A stretch of DNA of 64,000 nucleotides. Origin: Vibrio neptunius (lineage in GTDB: Bacteria; Pseudomonadota; Gammaproteobacteria; Enterobacterales; Vibrionaceae). The stretch is from contig NZ_JXXU01000001.1 in NCBI RefSeq assembly GCF_000967495.1, positions 248,001-312,000 of the forward strand. Direction: 5' to 3'. Below, piece after piece: positions 28,886-36,526 of this stretch. The position numbers and the translations under genes were made by a program. A model generated the notes under the pieces. That model saw only the letters and a list, made by a program, of their open reading frames with translations, ran no database searches and was not told where the DNA came from. Each line of letters begins with the position of its first letter. Position 1 is the stretch's first letter.

Positions 28886-28903
28886 GCCCCTCGCTTGAGG
28901 GGC
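28886..28903 (+). repeat. Hairpin between nrdA and nrdB
   Basis: GCCCCTC and GAGGGGC form a perfect 7-bp GC-rich stem with a GCTT tetraloop. Only TT follows, not a long T run. It may stabilise the nrdA mRNA end or partly terminate, setting the nrdA:nrdB ratio. Confidence 0.6.
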
Positions 28904-28923
28904 TTAAAAGGAATTGAGGCATT

Positions 28924-30057
28924 ATGGCTTACAGTACTTTTAACCGAAACAAAAATGACCAACTGAAAGAACCAATGTTCTTAGGTCAGTCAGTCAACGT
29001 CGCTCGTTACGACCAGCAAAAATTCGAGATCTTTGAAAAACTGATCGAGAAACAACTATCTTTCTTCTGGCGTCCAGAAGAAGTTGACGTATCAAGCGAT
29101 CGCATCGACTTCAACAAACTACCAGAACATGAAAAACATATTTTCATTTCTAACTTGAAGTACCAAACATTGCTAGACTCCATCCAGGGTCGTAGCCCAA
29201 ACGTTGCTCTACTTCCTTTGGTATCGCTACCAGAGGTAGAGACGTGGATTGAAACGTGGTCGTTTTCCGAAACAATTCACTCGCGTTCGTACACCCATAT
29301 CATCCGTAATATCGTGAATGACCCTGGTTTGGTATTTGATGACATCGTAGAAAATGAGCACATTTTGAAACGTGCTGAAGACATTTCACACTACTACGAT
29401 GATCTGATTCAAATGACGAATGACTATCATCGCTACGGTGAAGGGACACAGACAATCAATGGTAAAGAAGTGAAGGTGTCACTTCACAACCTCAAGAAAA
29501 AGCTTTACGTATGTCTGATGTCTGTAAACGCCCTAGAAGCGATTCGTTTCTATGTCAGTTTCGCGTGTTCATTTGCATTTGCAGAGCGTGAACTTATGGA
29601 AGGCAATGCGAAAATCATTAAGCTTATAGCTCGTGATGAAGCGCTGCACCTAACAGGTACACAGCACATGATTAATCTGCTGCGTAATGGTCAGGACGAT
29701 TTTTCCTTCATGCAAATTGCTGAAGAGTGCAAACAAGAATGTTTTGATCTATTCAAAGCCGCGGCTGAACAAGAGAAAGAATGGGCAGAATACCTGTTCA
29801 AAGATGGCTCTATGATCGGTCTCAACAAAGATATTCTTTGTCAGTATGTTGAATACATCACTAACATCCGTATGCAGGCAGTCGGCCTTGATGCAGCGTA
29901 TCCAGAAGCAACGTCTAACCCTATTCCATGGATCAACGCTTGGTTATCTTCAGATAACGTACAAGTTGCACCACAAGAAGCGGAAATATCATCTTACCTA
30001 GTCGGTCAGATCGATAGTGACGTACGTGCAGATGACTTTAAGGATTTCGAACTGTAA
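28924..30057 (+). CDS. nrdB: Ribonucleotide reductase class Ia, beta subunit
   Basis: 377 residues. The radical Tyr is in [17 protein letters not shown] (SYTHI, Tyr122 in E. coli); the same segment carries iron-ligand Glu and His. The second site contains [13 protein letters not shown]. It houses the diiron-tyrosyl radical cofactor. Its stop shares one base with the yfaE start. Confidence 0.97.
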   Translation: MAYSTFNRNKNDQLKEPMFLGQSVNVARYDQQKFEIFEKLIEKQLSFFWRPEEVDVSSDRIDFNKLPEHEKHIFISNLKYQTLLDSIQGRSPNVALLPLVSLPEVETWIETWSFSETIHSRSYTHIIRNIVNDPGLVFDDIVENEHILKRAEDISHYYDDLIQMTNDYHRYGEGTQTINGKEVKVSLHNLKKKLYVCLMSVNALEAIRFYVSFACSFAFAERELMEGNAKIIKLIARDEALHLTGTQHMINLLRNGQDDFSFMQIAEECKQECFDLFKAAAEQEKEWAEYLFKDGSMIGLNKDILCQYVEYITNIRMQAVGLDAAYPEATSNPIPWINAWLSSDNVQVAPQEAEISSYLVGQIDSDVRADDFKDFEL

Positions 30058-30335
30058 TGCCCAACATAAAAATCAATGGAATCACTGCGATTCAGTCTAA
30101 CCCTTCCAATACCATTCTGGAAACAATGGAAAAAGCAGGGATTGAGCCTGAATACAATTGCCGAGATGGGCACTGCGGCGCTTGTCGTTGCAAGCTGCTC
30201 AAAGGTGAGGTGGAATACATTGGTTTTGCGATGGCGTATACTCAGAGTGACGAAATTTTACCCTGTATAAGTAAAGCTAAGTCAGACATCGAAATTGACG
30301 AAGTCCATTACACTCTAAAAGAAAAAAGTGCATAA
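30057..30335 (+). CDS. yfaE: YfaE [2Fe-2S] ferredoxin for NrdB maintenance
   Basis: 92 residues. The plant-type ferredoxin motif is CRDGHCGACRCKL, with a fourth Cys in ILPCISK. YfaE reduces the NrdB diiron centre to rebuild the tyrosyl radical. Start and stop overlap (TAATG) indicate coupling with nrdB. Confidence 0.95.
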   Translation: MPNIKINGITAIQSNPSNTILETMEKAGIEPEYNCRDGHCGACRCKLLKGEVEYIGFAMAYTQSDEILPCISKAKSDIEIDEVHYTLKEKSA

Positions 30336-30350
30336 CTATGCACCAAACAT

Positions 30351-30380
30351 AAAGCCCGGCTCGCTATGCCGGGTTTTATT
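30351..30380 (+). terminator. Terminator of the nrdAB-yfaE operon
   Basis: GCCCGGC and GCCGGGT arms flank a short loop, followed by TTTTATTTT. It can also serve the convergent small gene. Confidence 0.85.
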
Positions 30381-30387
30381 TTACTAT

Positions 30388-30639
30388 TTAGGCACGAATC
30401 TGAATACCGGATAAGAACTCATCGGCAGTCAACATTGACACTGCTTTGTCGGCAATCTCTCGTCCGTCGTCATCAAACAAAGACAAGCGATAGCCTAATG
30501 AATTTTCTTGATTTTTTTCTTCCGGAGCATGGAGCCACATAGAAATAACGTCTTGGTTATCATCGCTAAGTGCTTCTCCTAAAACCACTTTCTGACTCGC
30601 CACTTGATACCAAACCATTATTTTTGAATGATGGAACAT
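30388..30639 (-). CDS. Conserved small hypothetical protein (83 aa)
   Basis: The ATG at 30639 (MFHHSKIMVWYQ) has an excellent AGGGAGG site 5 bases upstream and is preferred to an upstream start at 30657. The protein is soluble and acidic in its centre, with WLHAPEEKNQEN and a C-terminal ADEFLSGIQIRA. I recognise no domain. It appears monocistronic, convergent with yfaE. Confidence 0.65.
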   Translation of the reverse strand: MFHHSKIMVWYQVASQKVVLGEALSDDNQDVISMWLHAPEEKNQENSLGYRLSLFDDDGREIADKAVSMLTADEFLSGIQIRA

Positions 30640-30737
30640 GCTAACCTCCCTGAGCAATATCTGCGACGAACTATCATTTTAAGCACAATTAAAACAAATG
30701 CACGTGGCAAATCAGAGACAAAGTTGGCATCTATTTA

Positions 30738-30768
30738 AAATCATCGATTTAAGCTATAGATGATTTTC
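30738..30768. repeat. Inverted repeat upstream of the 83-aa gene
   Basis: AAAATCATC and GATGATTTT are perfect 9-bp arms with a 13-nt loop, lying about 100 bp before the small gene. Role unknown. Confidence 0.45.
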
Positions 30769-30789
30769 TTCTAAGAAATATTTATGAAA

Positions 30790-30835
30790 GCATGCAAGTA
30801 ATAAGAAGCATATTCATTCACTTATTACTGCATGC
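30790..30835. repeat. Long hairpin after yfaY
   Basis: GCATGCAAGTAATAAG pairs with CTTATTACTGCATGC over 15 bp with one bulged A and a 15-nt loop. It lies downstream of yfaY on the minus strand. No T run follows, so it is not a standard terminator; it may protect the 3' end or be a protein site. Confidence 0.6.
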
Positions 30836-30871
30836 TGCTCGGTACAGATTTGACAGTTATTTAAGGCTATT

Positions 30872-32113
30872 CTAGTCCTGAATAACACTTTGAGGGACGT
30901 ACATCTCTTTATCGCGATTCAACGAACTGTAATTCGGAAACATGGTTTTTCCTGATAAATAGCGCCTCAGCATATCCGCAGCAACTGTGGTAACAATAGT
31001 CGTTTGGTCTGCTCTAGAAAAACTGCGATTAAATGTTAACGTTTGACCCCACTCCCCCTCTCTTGCTGAAATCGCAACAGAGAAGGTTCTTTCCGTGACT
31101 TTACCAGTAGCGATCGCTATATCTGTTGCGCATTTGTCTTTCGTCGCTGCTGCAAGAGCGAAGGCAGCAGCTAGATCATCATTATCGCTCTTACCCACGT
31201 CTACTTTATTGCCCAATACCCAGCCATGCCCACAATAGTCTGCAGCGGCTTCATTGGAGTGGAGCCATAATGACAGGTTACCATGTGTGGATTGCTCTGC
31301 TGTAGAAATTGACAGCTTCTTATCTAGAATCAGATGACCAACATTGTCTTGCATCGTTTCGTCAACACTAACAACATTCGCTTCGATCAGGTTGTAGACC
31401 AATTGGAGCAACTTGACACGATTATCCAAATCATCCCTAGGGCCGAACAATTTGACCTCAATAAAAGGCAGGTAAGAGCGATAACCTAAGAAATAGCCTT
31501 CGGGAAGATGAACTTTATCTAGCTTGTCTGACAGTGCAGACTCGGATGTGCCAAAAGTATGGAGTTTACTGCATTCGTAACCCACAACGTCGCTATGACG
31601 CTGTTGCAAATGTGGCAAAATCTGTGATTCTACCATCAGCTTGAATTCACTTGGGACACCTGGGGTGAAGTAAAAGTCACAATCGTTAAAAGTCAACAGA
31701 AAGCCACATGCGGTACCGATAGGGTTATCCAAAACCAACGACCCATGGGGCAACATAGCTTGCTTTCGATTGCTCTCTGGCATCGCAATACCGCGAGCAC
31801 TGAAGAACTGCTCCAGTTTTTCCAGCCATTCCGGATATAACTCTAGTTCCGTATCTGACGCTTGTGCGGCAGCTTCAGCACTCAGATCATCAGAAGTGGG
31901 CCCCAAGCCACCGTTGACAATCACGACGTCACAGTTAAAGCTCAACATCATCAACTCTTCTACTAAAGCGGACTGACTATCACCTACCGTCGAGCGCTTA
32001 GAGAGAGAAAAACCTTGCTTAAAGAACTTCTCTGACAACCAAGCCGCGTTGGTATCAACGATATCGCCGTGAAGCACTTCCTCACCGGTACTTAACATCG
32101 CTATCTTCAACAT
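30872..32113 (-). CDS. yfaY: YfaY/CinA-like protein with degenerate deamidase domain
   Basis: 413 residues. The N-terminal MoaB/Mog-like domain (about 1-170) has STGEEVLHGDIVDTN, VNGGLGPTSDD and NPIGTACGF. The C-terminal CinA domain is altered: the ESCTGG signature of NMN deamidases reads STAEQSTHGNLS, so this activity is probably lost. E. coli YfaY, which it resembles closely at the N-terminus, is likewise degenerate and lies in the same gene region near nrdAB. Physiological role unclear. Confidence 0.88.
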   Translation of the reverse strand: MLKIAMLSTGEEVLHGDIVDTNAAWLSEKFFKQGFSLSKRSTVGDSQSALVEELMMLSFNCDVVIVNGGLGPTSDDLSAEAAAQASDTELELYPEWLEKLEQFFSARGIAMPESNRKQAMLPHGSLVLDNPIGTACGFLLTFNDCDFYFTPGVPSEFKLMVESQILPHLQQRHSDVVGYECSKLHTFGTSESALSDKLDKVHLPEGYFLGYRSYLPFIEVKLFGPRDDLDNRVKLLQLVYNLIEANVVSVDETMQDNVGHLILDKKLSISTAEQSTHGNLSLWLHSNEAAADYCGHGWVLGNKVDVGKSDNDDLAAAFALAAATKDKCATDIAIATGKVTERTFSVAISAREGEWGQTLTFNRSFSRADQTTIVTTVAADMLRRYLSGKTMFPNYSSLNRDKEMYVPQSVIQD

Positions 32114-32305
32114 AATTATTTTCCTTTTTAGGAAGCCTCTGGTCCTGAATCACAAACAAAGCCCTTAAAACTGACCATTTCATTGTTTGAGTGTTATTTA
32201 GAAGTCACGTCTCTTAATTAGGACATTTTCCGGTTTCCATTCCTCTGGCTTTGGTGGATAATTGTGAGCCTGATCATTATAAGATATAGACTGTGGAGTT
32301 TATCA

Positions 32306-33202
32306 GTGTACATAAAACACATCACCGCTTTGATGTTGTCGGCTTCTGCTTGCGCCAATGCCAATACCTACGACGCTCCCAACTATATTGACTCTTCACT
32401 CAATCTAGATAACAGCGAAAACTACAGCCTTTTCAGTAACTCTTATTCATATAAGACTAGCAATAGTTATGCCTTAGGTTTAACTGAAAACGATTTAAAA
32501 TTGGAAGAGCCTGAACTCCCTAAATATCTCACCGTGCAAAGTAAGAAAGACTGGGATTACCTTAAGGGTCAAACTTACACGATTTTAGGTCTTAGTGTTG
32601 CGACGGTGGGCCTAATGACACTGCTGCCAGAATCGATTACAAAATGGGATGAAGAAGATCGTGATTTGAGCGGTTTAGGAACGAAGTGGAAAGATAATGT
32701 CACATCCGGCCCAGTATGGGACCGAGACGACCATTTTCTTAACTATGTCATGCACCCGTACTTCGGTGGCGTTTATTATACCGCCGCCCGTCATTCTGGA
32801 TTCAACGAGTTTGAGTCTTTTCTTTATTCTGCCACACTATCTACCTTCTTCTGGGAATATGGTGTAGAAGCTTTTGCAGAAGTGCCTTCGTGGCAGGACC
32901 TCTTCATTACCCCCTTCTTTGGTGCAATAGTGGGTGAAATGATGTTTGAAGCAGAACAAGACATTGTCTCTACAGGTGGCGAAGTGTGGGGCTCTCAAAC
33001 CATGGGTGATGTAACCTTGTTCTTCCTCAACCCTGTTGGTCATATTCACGGTTGGGTTAGCGATGCTTGGGGTGGTAGTGCTGAGTTCCAGTACAACAGC
33101 AAACCTTGGTTTGGCAATCAAGATGCCGCTCAATATGCCATGGATGCGGGTGCCAGCTACGATAGCGTATTTTATGGCGTCGAGATGAAAATCAGTTTTT
33201 AA
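32306..33202 (+). CDS. DUF3943 outer-membrane-associated protein
   Basis: 298 residues from a GTG at 32306 with GGAG 7 bases upstream; this start gives a clean signal peptide (YIKHITALMLSASACANA). The mature part contains the DUF3943 region with HFLNYVMHPYFGG, FWEYGVEAF and DLFITPFFGAIVGE, and ends with a strand and terminal Phe (VEMKISF) like an outer-membrane beta protein. Function unknown. Single gene with own terminator. Confidence 0.8.
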   Translation: MYIKHITALMLSASACANANTYDAPNYIDSSLNLDNSENYSLFSNSYSYKTSNSYALGLTENDLKLEEPELPKYLTVQSKKDWDYLKGQTYTILGLSVATVGLMTLLPESITKWDEEDRDLSGLGTKWKDNVTSGPVWDRDDHFLNYVMHPYFGGVYYTAARHSGFNEFESFLYSATLSTFFWEYGVEAFAEVPSWQDLFITPFFGAIVGEMMFEAEQDIVSTGGEVWGSQTMGDVTLFFLNPVGHIHGWVSDAWGGSAEFQYNSKPWFGNQDAAQYAMDAGASYDSVFYGVEMKISF

Positions 33203-33216
33203 TCTGACACTTGAAC

Positions 33217-33248
33217 AAAAAAAGCGGCAGTGAATTGCCGCTTTTTTT
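33217..33248 (+). terminator. Terminator of the DUF3943 gene
   Basis: A-tract, GCGGCA and TGCCGC arms, T-tract: a classic bidirectional-looking rho-independent terminator. Confidence 0.88.
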
Positions 33249-33385
33249 GTGTCTGCCATACCATAATGGTCAAGACAATCCGCCATCAGGTCAAAAACTT
33301 GACCTGAATCAAGCCTAACTTCCGCCCTGCTCCTAAACTAAATTTAGTCCTATATAAAGAATTGCTTGCATTCAGGAGGCCCGTT

Positions 33386-33898
33386 ATGAATAGTACTTTT
33401 ATCGTCAATTTCGTCGGCAAAGCAACACCTGCCACAATCAAGCAGCTGGCGGCTATCACTCACGAAAATGGAGGAAAGTGGCTGATCAGTAAAGTAAACT
33501 TTATCGAAGACCAAGTCGCGGCAGTCATCAAAGTTGAATTGCCAGAGGAAAAAGCGGAGTGCGTTAAAGAAGCGTTTAGCAGCCATGACGATCTGCTGGT
33601 CCAGTTTGTCGATTCAGATAGCCACACACACAATGCAGATGCTATTTATCAACTTCGATTAGACTCCAATGACCGAGCAGGCATTGTTAATGAGATCACC
33701 CATGTTCTAGACAATCAAGGCATCAATATTTTGGACATGGACTGCCAACGTGTGTTTGTTGCTGGTGGTGGTGGCGTAAGTTCAAGCTTATTTACAGCAA
33801 ACATCGCTTTGAAACTGCCAACTCAGGTCCAGATAGATGACGTCGCAAAAGAGCTGGAAGCTTTAAGCGAAGACACTAGGGTCATGGTCGAAGCATAA
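33386..33898 (+). CDS. GcvR-like ACT-domain regulatory protein
   Basis: 170 residues from the ATG at 33386, with a perfect AGGAGG 7 bases upstream. Two ACT domains are seen: STFIVNFVGKATPATIKQLAAITHENGG is split between strand and helix of the first, and YQLRLDSNDRAGIVNEI opens the second. The layout matches GcvR, which modulates GcvA in glycine cleavage control. It may be a paralog; no gcv gene is near. Confidence 0.8.
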   Translation: MNSTFIVNFVGKATPATIKQLAAITHENGGKWLISKVNFIEDQVAAVIKVELPEEKAECVKEAFSSHDDLLVQFVDSDSHTHNADAIYQLRLDSNDRAGIVNEITHVLDNQGINILDMDCQRVFVAGGGGVSSSLFTANIALKLPTQVQIDDVAKELEALSEDTRVMVEA

Positions 33899-33902
33899 AA
33901 CA

Positions 33903-33925
33903 AGAGCAGCTTCATTGGCTGCTCT
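33903..33925. terminator. Hairpin between GcvR-like gene and nspC
   Basis: AGAGCAGC and GCTGCTCT form a perfect 8-bp stem with a 7-nt loop between convergent genes. The T run is weak on both sides. Confidence 0.65.
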
Positions 33926-33935
33926 ACTCGGTAGG

Positions 33936-35069
33936 TTACTGAACACTCCACTGTGAGAGCGAACGTTTGAAGTCAGCATAATCAAACTCATTGAGCTTTT
34001 GAATTTCACCACTCGAACGTTCACAGTATACGGAAGGCATCCTTAATCCATTAAACCAGTTAAGCTTCACCATGGTATAGCCCGCACTATCTAAGATATG
34101 GAGGCGCTGACCAATTTCCAGTGGTTTATCAAAGCGAGTCTCACAGAACTGATCACCAGCCAAACATGAACAAGAGCCAATCACATACTCATGTTCACCT
34201 TTATCCGTCGCCTCTAGAATGGAAGCGGGTTCATTGTAAATTAGCGTATCCAAGCGATGAGCTTCAGTTGCAGAATCTACAATCGCTGTTTTTTTAACAT
34301 TCTCAACGATATCCACCACAGTCACGACCAAGTCTGTCGTTTGAGTAATGATCGCTTCACCCGGCTCAAGGTACATTTGAACACCGTGCTTATCAGAGAA
34401 AGCTTTAAGCGCTAAGCCAAGTTTTTCAATGTCGTATCCCGGCCAGGTGAAGAACACACCTCCGCCCATACTGACCCAGTCAAGCTTATCCAAGTAGTGG
34501 CCAAACTGCTCAGAAATAGAGCCCAGTAGACCGATAAACGCGTCGACGTCTTTGTTCTCACAATTCATGTGGAACATCACACCGTCAATATCCTCAAAGA
34601 CTTCTGGATCAATATGGTCCGCTTGCACACCAAGGCGAGAAAACTGACGTGCTGGATTGGCTAAATCTTGCCCAGCATAGCTCACGCCAGGGTTAAGGCG
34701 TAAACCAAGCGAAGCCTTTCCTTCTACAATGTGTCGATACGCAGCCAATTGATTTTGTGAGTTAAAAATCATTTTGTCGCAAATATCAGCCACATCACGT
34801 ACATCATCCTCACTGTATCCGACACTGTATGCGTGAGTTTCACCACCGAAAGTTTCATGCCCCAACTTAACCTCGAATGGGCCAGAACTCGTTGTGCCAT
34901 CTAAGTAAGGCTTGATGATGTCGAAAACACCCCATGTAGAAAAACACTTCAACGCCAATACCAGCTTCACACCCGAGATTTCCTTGAGCTGTTTGGCTTT
35001 TTCTAGATTTTCGACCAACTTATCTTCATTGATCATAAAATATGGTGTTTTCAGTTCGTTTTTTTGCAT
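33936..35069 (-). CDS. nspC: Carboxynorspermidine decarboxylase
   Basis: 377 residues of the fold-III PLP decarboxylase family. The PLP Lys is Lys41 ([10 protein letters not shown]); the second active-site stretch is [12 protein letters not shown]. It converts carboxynorspermidine to norspermidine, the last step in the Vibrio pathway, which influences biofilm through NspS/MbaA. Located after the dehydrogenase gene, separated by a 188-bp stretch with a repeat. Confidence 0.95.
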   Translation of the reverse strand: MQKNELKTPYFMINEDKLVENLEKAKQLKEISGVKLVLALKCFSTWGVFDIIKPYLDGTTSSGPFEVKLGHETFGGETHAYSVGYSEDDVRDVADICDKMIFNSQNQLAAYRHIVEGKASLGLRLNPGVSYAGQDLANPARQFSRLGVQADHIDPEVFEDIDGVMFHMNCENKDVDAFIGLLGSISEQFGHYLDKLDWVSMGGGVFFTWPGYDIEKLGLALKAFSDKHGVQMYLEPGEAIITQTTDLVVTVVDIVENVKKTAIVDSATEAHRLDTLIYNEPASILEATDKGEHEYVIGSCSCLAGDQFCETRFDKPLEIGQRLHILDSAGYTMVKLNWFNGLRMPSVYCERSSGEIQKLNEFDYADFKRSLSQWSVQ

Positions 35070-35106
35070 TTTGTATTCTTACCTAATTAATACCGTAAAA
35101 ATCGAA

Positions 35107-35131
35107 CAAAGCCGACACTGGTGCATCGGCT
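35107..35131 (-). repeat. Hairpin in the dehydrogenase-nspC gap
   Basis: AAGCCGA and TCGGCTT form a 7-bp stem around a 10-nt loop, upstream of nspC. It may be a partial terminator or processing site within the operon. Confidence 0.5.
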
Positions 35132-35159
35132 TGGATGTAGTAATAATAACCAGTGCCAT

Positions 35160-35253
35160 TCATGATAACGACGAAGGACTGCAGTTAGGAATCTCTAAAA
35201 CCCAACAAAAGATTCCGTATCACGCTCGTTCCTCACTGTACGGAATGACAAAT
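35160..35253. repeat. REP/ERIC-like intergenic repeat
   Basis: The segment contains ATTCCGTA (35212-35219) and TACGGAAT (35239-35246) as perfect inverted arms around TCACGCTCGTTCCTCACTG. From memory, this pattern with a preceding GGAATCTCTA stretch is typical of dispersed intergenic repeats in Vibrio. Only one copy is present in this window, so its repeat nature cannot be shown here. Confidence 0.5.
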
Positions 35254-35257
35254 ATAT

Positions 35258-36508
35258 TTACTTCAGTTCGTGAATGACTGGTAGACCTTGACCCGGCTCT
35301 AGTTCCTGAACATGCCAATCAAGACCAATGCTTGGCATAGTTTCAAGGAATGGGTCTGGGTTGAGCTGTTCCATATTAAACACACCTTTATCCGCCCATT
35401 CACCACGGAAGAACTGAAGTGCAGCGGTGATCGCTGGTACACCTGTGGTGTAAGAAATTGCTTGGTGCTCTACGTCTTCGTACGCGACTTCGTGATCGGC
35501 GTTATTGTAGATAAATACACTACGCTGCTTGCCGTCTTTCGTTCCCTGAACCCAAGTACCGATACAAGTTTTACCTGTATAGCCCGGTGCAAGAGAAGTT
35601 GGGTCTGGCAGCAATGCTTTAAGCACATGTAGAGGCTGTACAACCGTACCATCGTGAAGCGTCAGCGGATCTGGACTTAGTAGTCCGATGTCACGCATGC
35701 AGTTGAAGTAGTTTAGGTATTTGTCACCAAAACCCATCCAGAACTCGATACGTTTAGCGGGAATGAATTCTTGCATAGAACGAACTTCATCGTGCGCCAT
35801 AGAGTACACTTTGTGCTTGCCCACTAACGGGAATTCAAACTCAAGCATACGCGAGTGACACGGGACTTGTTTCCACTCTTCATTTTCCCAGTAGAAAGAA
35901 TCACCTTGAATTTCTAGCATGTTGGTTTCTGGGTCGAAGTTGGTCGCGAACTTCTTACCATGGTCGCCAGCATTCACATCCATTACGTCAATCGTGTCGA
36001 TTTCATCAAACAGGTGCTTCACTGCGTAGGCTGCAAATACCGACACCACGCCAGGATCGAAACCAGCACCCAAAATGCCCGTGATGCCCGCTTCAGCGAA
36101 CTTCTCACGGTAGCCCCACTGCCAATCGTAAGCTTGAGGAACTTGCTGGCCTTCAGAGCACAGGTCAACAGCAACAGAGGTATCTAAGTAGTTCACTTTG
36201 GCTTGGTAACAGGCTTCCATGATCGTCATGTTAACCCAAGGAGGACCAGCGTTAATGACAAGGTCAGGCTGAACTTCTTTAATAAGAGCGACTAATGCAT
36301 CAACGTCATCCGCATCAACAGCCCGCGCTTCCAGTTTCTTCGATGGATCTTTCAGGTTGTTTTTCTTCTGGATAGATTCGATGATTTTTTCACATTTACT
36401 CACGGTACGTGATGCAATCGTAATGTCACCCAGAACGTCGTTGTTTTGCGCAGCTTTATGTGCAACTACCCAGCCAACACCGCCTGCACCAATCTGTAGA
36501 ATTGCCAT
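35258..36508 (-). CDS. Carboxynorspermidine dehydrogenase (synthase)
   Basis: 416 residues of the saccharopine dehydrogenase family. The N-terminal Rossmann motif is LQIGAGGVGWVVAHKAA; GFDPGVVSVFAAY and DVNAGDHG lie in the substrate domain. It joins aspartate semialdehyde with diaminopropane using NADPH to make carboxynorspermidine. It starts 18 bp after the aminotransferase/decarboxylase gene, so the two form an operon. Confidence 0.95.
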   Translation of the reverse strand: MAILQIGAGGVGWVVAHKAAQNNDVLGDITIASRTVSKCEKIIESIQKKNNLKDPSKKLEARAVDADDVDALVALIKEVQPDLVINAGPPWVNMTIMEACYQAKVNYLDTSVAVDLCSEGQQVPQAYDWQWGYREKFAEAGITGILGAGFDPGVVSVFAAYAVKHLFDEIDTIDVMDVNAGDHGKKFATNFDPETNMLEIQGDSFYWENEEWKQVPCHSRMLEFEFPLVGKHKVYSMAHDEVRSMQEFIPAKRIEFWMGFGDKYLNYFNCMRDIGLLSPDPLTLHDGTVVQPLHVLKALLPDPTSLAPGYTGKTCIGTWVQGTKDGKQRSVFIYNNADHEVAYEDVEHQAISYTTGVPAITAALQFFRGEWADKGVFNMEQLNPDPFLETMPSIGLDWHVQELEPGQGLPVIHELK

Positions 36509-36526
36509 AGTTTTCCGTTACCTTAA

